NCBI RefSeq assembly: GCF_012489685.1
Contig: NC_080042.1
Span: 45,002,066-45,066,065, forward strand
Direction: 5' to 3'
Source of the DNA: Lotus japonicus
Taxonomy: Eukaryota > Streptophyta > Magnoliopsida > Fabales > Fabaceae
Length of the DNA: 64,000 bases
How positions within the stretch are numbered: the stretch's first letter is position 1; each line of letters opens with the position of its first letter. Under the pieces are notes generated by a model, which saw only the letters and a program-made list of their open reading frames with translations, was not told the origin of the DNA and ran no database searches. Positions 41,237-52,314 of the stretch are shown here, one piece after another. A program made the translations under genes and the position numbers.

Positions 41237-43344
41237 TGTCACGACCCAAAATCCTAAGTCGTGACCGGCGCCCAGACTACCACCCTAGCCTGGCAAGCCT
41301 CTTCCTCAACGAATCATTTTCCAAACAATTTATTCAAAAATATCATTGTACACATATATAAAAACACTAGAATCTCTTTTGTAATTCCAATAGTTACAAA
41401 TTAACAACATCTGCCAATAAGTTCTTCCATAACCAGTATTTTAAGTGAAATATAAAATCAACTCGAGCACTCAAGTGTCAACTCTTGAAATAAAATAATA
41501 AATCAAAATCTCAAATCTAAATCCACCTAGGACTCCCTATAGCTGCAGATAACCAGGATTAAAGAAAAGACATCAATATGACAACCTGTCAAAGGAAATA
41601 AGTCGAATGATCTGAATCTGACAATGGTCTGCTACTCAGTTGCCTGAAAATCTGTGGAGGGAAATAAGGAATGGGGTAAGTCACAAAGACTTAGTGAGCA
41701 GTCAACAACCACCATGAACAGGAAGGGGAAACAGAATAGGCACGAGTTTTTCGCTCTCAACTCAGTATAAACAATCTATATCATCCATAATACCAATTTA
41801 AATCATTTCAACAATGAACTTGACAAAAATCATAAAGTTCATAAATAATCATTTCAAATAAATACAGTTAAAATCATGTCCATATACGAAAAACATAAAA
41901 CCAGAAATATAATTTAATAGGGTCACACATGTAGAACCATGAGGCGGCTCCATCTCGCTGATAACCCTCTACTCCTAAGGGATGGCCTCTCCGATAGGGG
42001 TGGCTCCATCTAGCGGATAGCCCTTTCCTTTCTCAAGTCACATCGTGTCATCGGGGGAAGCTACATCTCGTTGATAGCTCTTTCCTCTTAAGGATTAACT
42101 TACCCAAGAGGCGGCTCCATCTAACGGATAGCCCTCTCCACCCGGAATCATGTCATATCTCATCAATCTCATCGGGGGAAGCTACATCTCGTTGATAGCC
42201 CTTTCCGTGCACTGGCGGCTCCATCTAACGGATAGCCCTCTCCTCCCGGAATCAAACTAGCTAGGTGCACCTAGGCCGTTACCTCTGTTAACGGCTACGG
42301 GGTTCTATCAAGGATCCCCAAAACCATTTTCTCAAATCATATCAAGTCTCATCAACAGTCTCAAAATCAGCTTTCCAATACTCATCAAAGTTTTTCAAAA
42401 TAACATTCTCAACATCAACTTTCAATGCTCATAAAAGCTTTTCAAGTTCACAATCTCAATTTCACATAATTTCAAAATTAAACCAATGTCATTCTCTTTT
42501 CATACCAATTCATAAAACATGCTCAAAACCAGCTTCATAAAATCAACTTTCAGAGTTCAAGAATGATAATCAAACATATAAAAACATGTTTCCCCTATTT
42601 AGATGAATAAGCAATACGATAAAATAATTAAATCAGTTATAGGATCATTAAAAATATGTCATAGTAGTTGAGAAACACTCACAACTATGAAGAATAACCA
42701 CAATTGCTTTCAGCAATCCTACGACCATCGAACGATCCACTCGCCGTCGAATCTGAACACAAAATTAACCTCAAACCTTCAGCATTTATTACCCTTTTGA
42801 TATACTACCCATGAGCAACGTTAAAATCCCCAAATAAGTAGCAAAGCCCTATAAATTAATTATGCTTAATTCTAACATGCTATAATACTACTATTTAAAT
42901 TGTAGGTTGTAGGTATACCTCACTGAAGCCAAATAAGCAATCCTAAAAGAGTGGGTACTCTTCTCCTCTTTCAGAACACAAACCCTAACTCCCAAACATT
43001 TTTTTTTTCCGAAGCCATTCCATATGAATACCAAAACCTTTCTTCATGAATGTGCAATTTTCTTGGTGGTAATTAGTTTTGTTCATGGTGGAGAAGAAAA
43101 GAACACAGAAGAAGAAATGGAGGGGGGAAGCCATGTGCCGTCAACGAGAGAAAGACGAAGAAGAAAAATAGAAAAAGAGAGAGAGTGTGTGATATAGCTT
43201 TTGGAAAAGAAATGGGTACTGGGGGGTTACGGGGTGTTTAAAAACCAATTAAGATAGTTTTTTTTTTCTTATCTTTTATATTTATATAAATATGTATATA
43301 TACTATTCAAATCTTTTTTTTTTAACTCAAAACGAGTCGTTTCA
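41237..43344 (-). repeat. 5' LTR of the gypsy element
   Basis: 2108 bp, near-identical to 35311-37421 except scattered substitutions and the length of T runs. It carries the same six internal units (about 41931-42250) and the same 5'-TGTCACGACCC border. Confidence 0.9.
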
Positions 43345-43393
43345 CAATTCCCCTATAACACGTTACTAGGGAATCGATAACAGATACTGCAAA

Positions 43394-44517
43394 TCTATAT
43401 ATTATAGAAAAGAGGAAGGCTATGAGCCCCACCTCCATGACATGGCATTCCAAGACCCACTCTCCACCACCCCCCCTCTTTACGTGACAAGTGTCACCTC
43501 CTAATTATTTTGGACTTCAATTGTAAAAGCCCAATTACTTATTTCAGTTTTTAGCCTATTAATCAAAGAATGGGGTTTCTCATTTAATGGTTCAATGACT
43601 CTTAATTTGTTTCCAAGCTTCTGATGCAAAAACAATAAAAACGTAATAATTTTCATCTGTGCGTTTTAAATCAAATTGAATACAAATTCTGTAAATGCAT
43701 TGACCAAAACTTAATCAAAATAATAATGAAATGGTGTTGATTTGAACTATTTCCGTCAATTACATGGGCCCATATTATTTTAACTTCAAAAACTGAAATT
43801 GTTTTGCTACTCCCCATTTTTACGTTACTATTGTTTTGCATTCATTTCCTTATTTGTAAAGCAGAATGATGGGAAAACCATTGAGCAACTAAAAGATCTT
43901 GCAGAGGTATGTATATGGGTTCAAATGTGTCTATTTTAAAAATTAGATTTTTCCCGTATCCAGTGCCTGCAATAAGAACCCACTCTAATTTGAAAGGGTT
44001 CATGTAATTTTGAAATAAATAAAATCTTTACCTCTTGAAAAAGGAATAAGATATCATGTCCACTGATCGTTACATTAAAAACCGTTATCTGACTTCAGAA
44101 AATAAAATTATCATTACAGTCTAAAGAACTGAATCAGGGATGCCAATTTCAGAAAATAAAAATCCTCATAATTGAGAATTCCGTTAAGAATTTATGATTG
44201 AAATCGATATTTAATTCAGTTAAAATGCTGTTAATGTGTTTCAGAGTTCAAAAATTGATAAATATACCATGTGTTTGTGTTGAAATTCATGATTTACACA
44301 TTATTTAAACCAACTACACTATTTATATAGCAACAGATATCACACATTGTAACATTTTTTGTGTTAATTTTTCAGAAGTCCTATTGTGTGGTTCTTGGTA
44401 CGGTTAAGTACATTGCAGATGGTATGGATTGGTACTACCCTGCGTGCAAGTGTAGCAAGAAGGTATATCCTGCCGACGGAATGTATTTCTGTGAGCCATG
44501 TAATCGTCACGTTGTTT
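43394..44517 (+). mobile_element. Helitron unit 1 (internally deleted, no 3' end)
   Basis: 1124 bp: 5' terminus and leader, then a jump at TAAA (43857-43860) from leader sequence directly to the end of RPA exon 'gcagaatgatggg', an intron, and the zinc-ribbon exon 44376-44517. It lacks the 1.88 kb present in units 3 and 4. Confidence 0.85.
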
Positions 44518-45647
44518 TCTATATCTATATATTATAGAAAAGAGGAAGGCTATGAGCCCCACCTCCATGACATGGCACTCCAAGACCCACTCTCCACCAC
44601 CCCCCCTCTTTACGTGACAAGTGTCACCTCCTAATTATTTTGGACCTCAATTGTAAAAGCCCAATTACTTATTTCAGTTTTTAGCCCATTAATCAAAGAA
44701 TGGGGTTTCTCATTTAATGGTTCAATGACTCTTAATTTGTTTCCAAGCTTCTGATGCAAAAACAATAAAAACGTAATAATTTTCATCTGTGCGTTTTAAA
44801 TCAAATTGAATACAAATTCTGTAAATGCATTGACCAAAACTTAATCAAAATAATAATGAAATGGTGTTGATTTGAACTATTTCCGTCAATTACATGGGCC
44901 CATATTATTTTAACTTCAAAAACTGAAATTGTTTTGCTACTCCCCATTTTTACGTTACTATTGTCTTGCATTCATTTCCTTATTTATAAAGCAGAATGAT
45001 GGGAAAACCATTGAGCAACTAAAAGATCTTGCAGAGGTATGTATATGGGTTCAAATGTGTCTATTTTAAAAATTAGATTTTTCCCGTATCCAGTGCCTGC
45101 AATAAGAACCCACTCTAATTTGAAAGGGTTCATGTAATTTTGAAATAAATAAAATCTTTACCTCTTGAAAAAGGAATAAGATATCATGTCCACTGATCGT
45201 TACATTAAAAACCGTTATCTGACTTCAGAAAATAAAATTATCATTACAGTCTAAAGAACTGAATCAGGGATGCCAATTTCAGAAAATAAAAATCCTCATA
45301 ATTGAGAATTCCGTTAAGAATTTATGATTGAAATCGATATTTAATTCAGTTAAAATGCTGTTAATGTGTTTCAGAGTTCAAAAATTGATAAATATACCAT
45401 GTGTTTGTGTTGAAATTCATGATTTACACATTATTTAAACCAACTACACTATTTATATAGCAACAGATATCACACATTGTAACATTTTTGGTGTTAATTT
45501 TTCAGAAGTCCTATTGTGTGGTTCTTGGTACGGTTAAGTACATTGCAGATGGTATGGATTGGTACTACCCTGCGTGCAAGTGTAGCAAGAAGGTATATCC
45601 TGCCGACGGAATGTATTTCTGTGAGCCATGTAATCGTCACGTTGTTT
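44518..45647 (+). mobile_element. Helitron unit 2 (internally deleted, no 3' end)
   Basis: 1130 bp, near-identical to unit 1, with the same internal deletion joint (TAAA at 44987-44990) and the same terminal truncation. It begins with a doubled TCTATA (44518-44529). Confidence 0.85.
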
Positions 45648-48600
45648 TCTATATATTATAGAAAAGAGGAAGGCTATGAGCCCCACCTCCATGACATGGC
45701 ACTCCAAGACCCACTCTCCACCACCCCCCTCTTTACGTGACAAGTGTCACCTCCTAATTATTTTGGACCTCAATTGTAAAAGCCCAATTACTTATTTCAG
45801 TTTTTAGCCCATTAATCAAAGAATGGGGTTTCTCATTTAATGGTTCAATGACTCTTAATTTGTTTCCAAGCTTCTGATGCAAAAACAATAAAAACGTAAT
45901 AATTTTCATCTGTGCGTTTTAAATCAAATTGAATACAAATTCTGTAAATGCATTGACCAAAACTTAATCAAAATAATAATGAAATGGTGTTGATTTGAAC
46001 TATTTCCGTCAATTACATGGGCCCATATTATTTTAACTTCAAAAACTGAAATTGTTTTGCTACTCCCCATTTTTACGTTACTATTGTTTTGCATTCATTT
46101 CCTTATTTGTAAAACTAATTTTTGCAATCATGAAAGTGCATATGGTCAATTCCATTCGGACCATTAAATTTCCTAAAATAAGTTTTGCAGTCATTAAATT
46201 TCGAACCAATCAACGTGGGAATCATAACAAAAGGACCATGCTATTAGGAATCATAACAAATAATAGTGAGATTGACCAATATGATTTAAAAACAAAAGTC
46301 AAGACTGATTTTGAATTTCTCCGTGTGTTGATTCAGGCCGCAGCAAATATGGAGGTGGACTGCCATTATTTTTTTTTCCTTCCATTTTTAGAATGGAGTA
46401 ACCCTAATTCTCAATTTCCTATATAAATAACCTCATGTTCATTCTTCAAATTCATCTTTTATTCCCACCAACCATTACCTTTGAAGATTTCTTTGTTCTA
46501 ATGGCAATCGACGATCTCTCAACCATCGATGCCTCTAAAGAGAACTAACTGGTGTATTGTCGCAAAGGTGAACCGGTTGTGGCTTAGTCCAAGCCTATAT
46601 GGATCCAAGCTTCCATTTTCCATGGACATGATACTCATGGATGAGAAGGTAAATAACTTTTCACATAAACTATCTTTTTTTACGTCATTTTTGTTTAAAT
46701 TATAAATTCTTACGTTATCCTTTAATTGAATTTCAGGGTTGTAAAATACATGCTTCCGTTCGGAAGACTCTGATATACCGATTCCAATCTTTACTAAGTG
46801 AGGGTCGTGTATATCAGATTTCGTTCTTCGGCGTTGGAGAAAGCGGTCGTGATTTCCGACCGACCTCGCATCCTTTCAAAATTAACTTTGATATTCATAC
46901 ATATGTGCGCTTGATTCCCAACAAGACCATTGACTTGAGCCCGTACAATTTTGTACCAATATCTGATATAATGTTCAAGGATCTTGATACGTCTTTTCTG
47001 ATAGGTATGTGAGATTAATTTAGATTTAAATGCAAGACCATTGACTAGAACCCGTACAATTATTTTAGATTTAAATGTGAGATTTGCTTCCACGTTAGTC
47101 TAGAAAAAAAAAACCAAGATTTGCTTCATTAAACACCAATTTCGTATTATTTATATTAAATTTGTTTACTCACAGTTTGGCCTAGATATATTTTACGTTT
47201 AGAAATATACGGTTTGGTGTAATTTATGAATAAAAAAATAAACAAGCCTAAATTGGTGTGAATCTTAAGCCTCTTTTTTTTATCCTTTTGTTTTTCAAAA
47301 TTACTGATATGTTATTTGGATTAATGTTTCTATGATTGTACAGATGTGATTGGAATTCTCACTGGTGCAAGTGCTGAACAAGAATTCGAAAAAGATGGTG
47401 GGAAGCAAAAAAGAATTACGATTGAACTTGATCAAGATGGGTACACCCAATATCATTCCTTATTCAAGTTTCCGCGTGTTTAATTATTAATTTTTTAAAA
47501 ATTTATAATTTCGCATTTGTTTTGGTAGGGCTCGGGTTGAATGCGCCTTTTTTGGAAAGTATGTCGATGAGGTCGTTGGTTACCTTGGATCTGCTGATGC
47601 AACCAATGCCGTTGTTGTTGTTGTGAGTTGTGTCAAAGTCAAGCCCTTTAAAGGTATTTTAAAGTTTCATCTGGTGTCAAATAATTAAAGTACATGACAA
47701 ATTTGTAAATGCAAACATTCATAATTTGGATGCTACAGGTAAGACAAGTCTCCAAAATGTTTACGGAGCTACCAAGGTGATTTTTAATCCTCTCATAGAA
47801 GAAGCTGCCCCCCTCCGAACTAGGTCAGTTAAGCTCTGAAGGGTTTTAATTTACTCCCCTTTTTTCTATTTAGATAAAATAAATTAATCGTCTATCTGTT
47901 AGGTTTTTGGAATCACATAATAGTGCAGTGCATGTCATCAGTCCGCTGCAAGATTCTGCAGGAAAAACTACCCCTGAAGATGATTTTTTAAAGCAGAATG
48001 ATGGGAAAACCATTGAGCAACTAAAAGATCTTGCAGAGGTATGTATATGGGTTCAAATGTGTCTATTTTAAAAATTAGATTTTTCCCGTATCCAGTGCCT
48101 GCAATAAGAACCCACTCTAATTTGAAAGGGTTCATGTAATTTTGAAATAAATAAAATCTTTACCTCTTGAAAAAGGAATAAGATATCATGTCCACTGATC
48201 GTTACATTAAAAACCGTTATCTGACTTCAGAAAATAAAATTATCATTACAGTCTAAAGAACTGAATCAGGGATGCCAATTTCAGAAAATAAAAATCCTCA
48301 TAATTGAGAATTCCGTTAAGAATTTATGATTGAAATCGATATTTAATTCAGTTAAAATGCTGTTAATGTGTTTCAGAGTTCAAAAATTGATAAATATACC
48401 ATGTGTTTGTGTTGAAATTCATGATTTACACATTATTTAAACCAACTACACTATTTATATAGCAACAGATATCACACATTGTAACATTTTTGGTGTTAAT
48501 TTTTCAGAAGTCCTATTGTGTGGTTCTTGGTACGGTTAAGTACATTGCAGATGGTATGGATTGGTACTACCCTGCGTGCAAGTGTAGCAAGAAGGTATAT

Positions 48601-48649
48601 CCTGCCGACGGAATGTATTTCTGTGAGCCATGTAATCGTCACGTTGTTT
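45648..48649 (+). mobile_element. Helitron unit 3 (3.0 kb, no 3' end)
   Basis: Contains the leader and all RPA-like exons up to the zinc-ribbon exon (48508-48649), then the next unit's 5' terminus. It is almost identical to the first 3.0 kb of unit 4. Confidence 0.87.
46501..48649 (+). pseudogene. RPA1-like single-strand DNA-binding protein gene, unit 3
   Basis: The exons by GT...AG borders are 46501-46648, 46737-47004, 47344-47440, 47529-47653, 47738-47823, 47903-48038 and 48508 to the truncation. They encode an N-terminal OB fold ('MAIDDLSTIDASKEN', 'SKLPFSMDMILMDEKGCKIH', 'YRFQSLLSEGRVYQI'), a second OB region ('DVIGILTGASAEQEF', 'ARVECAFFGKYVDEVV') and a zinc ribbon (YPACKCSKKVYP...CEPCNRHV). 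This is the DUF223/RPA70 arrangement of Helitron-carried RPA genes; it would bind single-stranded DNA. After 'SKEN' a 4-base TAAC duplication (46546-46549) gives a stop and frameshift, and the C-terminus is cut by the next unit. Confidence 0.85.
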
Positions 48650-49500
48650 TCTATATATTATAGAAAAGAGGAAGGCTATGAGCCCCACCTCCATGACATG
48701 GCACTCTAAGACCCACTCTCCACCCCCCCTCTTTACGTGACAAGTGTCACCTCCTAATTATTTTGGACCTCAATTGTAAAAGCCCAATTACTTATTTCAG
48801 TTTTTAGCCCATTAATCAAAGAATGGGGTTTCTCATTTAATGGTTCAATGACTCTTAATTTGTTTCCAAGCTTCTGATGCAAAAACAATAAAAACGTAAT
48901 AATTTTCATCTGTGCGTTTTAAATCAAATTGAATACAAATTCTGTAAATGCATTGACCAAAACTTAATCAAAATAATAATGAAATGGTGTTGATTTGAAC
49001 TATTTCCGTCAATTACATGGGCCCATATTATTTTAACTTCAAAAACTGAAATTGTTTTGCTACTCCCCATTTTTACGTTACTATTGTTTTGCATTCATTT
49101 CCTTATTTGTAAAACTAATTTTTGCAATCATGAAAGTGTATATGGTCAATTCCATTCGGACCATTAAATTTCCTAAAATAAGTTTTGCAGTCATTAAATT
49201 TCGAACCAATCAACGTGGGAATCATAACAAAAGGACCATGCTATTAGGAATCATAACAAATAATAGTGAGATTGACCAATATGATTTAAAAACAAAAGTC
49301 AAGACTGATTTTGAATTTCTCCGTGTGTTGATTCAGGCCGCAGCAAATATGGAGGTGGACTGCCATTATTTTTTTTTCCTTCCATTTTTAGAATGGAGTA
49401 ACCCTAATTCTCAATTTCCTATATAAATAACCTCATGTTCATTCTTCAAATTCATCTTTTATTCCCACCAACCATTACCTTTGAAGATTTCTTTGTTCTA

Positions 49501-52216
49501 ATGGCAATCGACGATCTCTCAACCATCGATGCCTCTAAAGAGAACTAACTGGTGTATTGTCGCAAAGGTGAACCGGTTGTGGCTTAGTCCAAGCCTATAT
49601 GGATCCAAGCTTCCATTTTCCATGGACATGATACTCATGGATGAGAAGGTAAATAACTTTTCACATAAACTATCTTTTTTTACGTCATTTTTGTTTAAAT
49701 TATAAATTCTTACGTTATCCTTTAATTGAATTTCAGGGTTGTAAAATACATGCTTCCGTTCGGAAGACTCTGATATACCGATTCCAATCTTTACTAAGTG
49801 AGGGTCGTGTATATCAGATTTCGTTCTTCGGCGTTGGAGAAAGCGGTCGTGATTTCCGACCGACCTCGCATCCTTTCAAAATTAACTTTGATATTCATAC
49901 ATATGTGCGCTTGATTCCCAACAAGACCATTGACTTGAGCCCGTACAATTTTGTACCAATATCTGATATAATGTTCAAGGATCTTGATACGTCTTTTCTG
50001 ATAGGTATGTGAGATTAATTTAGATTTAAATGCAAGACCATTGACTAGAACCCGTACAATTATTTTAGATTTAAATGTGAGATTTGCTTCCACGTTAGTC
50101 TAGAAAAAAAACCAAGATTTGCTTCATTAAACACCAATTTCGTATTATTTATATTAAATTTGTTTACTCACAGTTTGGCCTAGATATATTTTACGTTTAG
50201 AAATATACGGTTTGGTGTAATTTATGAATAAAAAAATAAACAAGCCTAAATTGGTGTGAATCTTAAGCCTCTTTTTTTTATCCTTTTGTTTTTCAAAATT
50301 ACTGATATGTTATTTGGATTAATGTTTCTATGATTGTACAGATGTGATTGGAATTCTCACTGGTGCAAGTGCTGAACAAGAATTCGAAAAAGATGGTGGG
50401 AAGCAAAAAAGAATTACGATTGAACTTGATCAAGATGGGTACACCCAATATCATTCCTTATTCAAGTTTCCGCGTGTTTAATTATTAATTTTTTAAAAAT
50501 TTATAATTTCGCATTTGTTTTGGTAGGGCTCGGGTTGAATGCGCCTTTTTTGGAAAGTATGTCGATGAGGTCGTTGGTTACCTTGGATCTGCTGATGCAA
50601 CCAATGCCCCGTTGTTGTTGTGAGTTGTGTCAAAGTCAAGCCCTTTAAAGGTATTTTAAAGTTTCATCTGGTGTCAAATAATTAAAGTACATGACAAATT
50701 TGTAAATGCAAACATTCATAATTTGGATGCTACAGGTAAGACAAGTCTCCAAAATGTTTACGGAGCTACCAAGGTGATTTTTAATCCTCTCATAGAAGAA
50801 GCTGCCCCCCTCCGAACTAGGTCAGTTAAGCTCTAAAGGGTTTTAATTTACTCCCCTTTTTTCTATTTAGATAAAATAAATTAATCGTCTATCTGTTAGG
50901 TTTTTGGAATCACATAATAGTGCAGTGCATGTCATCAGTCCGCTGCAAGATTCTGCAGGAAAAACTACCCCTGAAGATGATTTTTTAAAGCAGAATGATG
51001 GGAAAACCATTGAGCAACTAAAAGATCTTGCAGAGGTATGTATATGGGTTCAAATGTGTCTATTTTAAAAATTAGATTTTTCCCGTATCCAGTGCCTGCA
51101 ATAAGAACCCACTCTAATTTGAAAGGGTTCATGTAATTTTGAAATAAATAAAATCTTTACCTCTTGAAAAAGGAATAAGATATCATGTCCACTGATCGTT
51201 ACATTAAAAACCGTTATCTGACTTCAGAAAATAAAATTATCATTACAGTCTAAAGAACTGAATCAGGGATGCCAATTTCAGAAAATAAAAATCCTCATAA
51301 TTGAGAATTCCGTTAAGAATTTATGATTGAAATCGATATTTAATTCAGTTAAAATGCTATTAATGTGTTTCAGAGTTCAAAAATTGATAAATATACCATG
51401 TGTTTGTGTTGAAATTCATGATTTACACATTATTTAAACCAACTACACTATTTATATAGCAACAGATATCACACATTGTAACATTTTTGGTGTTAATTTT
51501 TCAGAAGTCCTATTGTGTGGTTCTTGGTACGGTTAAGTACATTGCAGATGGTATGGATTGGTACTACCCTGCGTGCAAGTGTAGCAAGAAGGTATATCCT
51601 GCCGACGGAATGTATTTCTGTGAGCCATGTAATCGTCACGTTGTTTCCCCGGCTCCAAATACAGACTACAACTTCGGGTGATGGATTCCAAAGACACTGC
51701 AACCTTTGTCATTTTTTATCAGGAGGCTACTGCACTGCTTAACTAATCATGTGCAGATCTGCTTGAAACTACTGTATGAAATTACCCAATAGCGTATGAT
51801 CAATTTTAGACTTTATAGATAACTTATTAACCATATTTAACATGTTTTTTCCCACAATTGCAGGGTTCTGATCCTTTAGCAATCCCGACTGAAATTTTGA
51901 ACTTGATCGACAGAACGTTTTTATTCAAGATTGAGGTTGGAAATAGTTTCCCATCAAAGTTTGAGAAATCGTACCGTGTCAAAAAACTATGTGCTGATCA
52001 AAAAATTATTAATCAATTCAGAGCGGCAATGACCTTCCTACCTGTAATTAGATTAGCTTAATATGTCTATTATTTGTTAATATAATTTGCGACTCTGTAA
52101 TGAATTTAAATTTTTATTTTATCTTTAACCAGAATGGTGCAGATCCGTTCCCTTGGATGGATCCACCGATTTCTGGAACAAGGTCTGAGGCGTCTTCAAG
52201 CGTAATAGCAAAGGTT
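49501..52216 (+). pseudogene. RPA1-like gene, unit 4 copy
   Basis: The same exon plan as unit 3, shifted by ~3000 bases, and with the same TAAC duplication after the 14th-15th codon. It has an extra defect at about 50606-50625, where a GTT repeat is altered and the frame is lost. Beyond the zinc-ribbon exon (from 51504) the C-terminal OB fold continues: 'QLRVMDSKDTATFVIFYQE' (out of frame by one base after 'SPAPN'), then 'PTEILNLIDRTFLFKIEV' (51858-52061) and 'GADPFPWMDPPISGTRSEAS' (52135 on). Hence a nearly complete RPA70-type protein lies in four or five broken pieces. Confidence 0.83.
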
Positions 52217-52314
52217 GACATTTGAATTGAATTGAATGGAGCTACCATATAACATGAGTTTAAGATTAATATCATTTGAATTTAGTTATTTACTCATCAA
52301 ATTAATTTTGCAGG

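Larger units (their letters stand above)
35311..43344 (-). mobile_element. Ty3/gypsy LTR retrotransposon with decayed interior (8.0 kb)
   Basis: Two ~2.11-kb LTRs flank a 3.8-kb interior. CAATT is duplicated at 35306-35310 and 43345-43349. A tRNA-Met primer site (complement of 'gctctgatacc', 41221-41231) sits beside the right LTR and a polypurine tract beside the left one, so transcription runs right to left. The interior keeps only scraps of gag, protease/RT and integrase. The family resembles Ty3/gypsy elements with integrase C-terminal 'FLRDSPMKEVLRFG'-like sequence. The LTRs differ at roughly 25-30 positions by eye. Confidence 0.9.

Noticed and set aside
44386..44634. ORFs starting 'MWFLVRLSTLQMV' in each Helitron unit
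   Set aside because: They are out-of-frame reads of the RPA zinc-ribbon exon running across the array joint.
46052..46426. 124-codon ORF repeated in two Helitron units (also 49052-49426)
   Set aside because: It lies in the Helitron leader upstream of the RPA ATG, has no domain, and its identity in both units follows from the units being duplicates.
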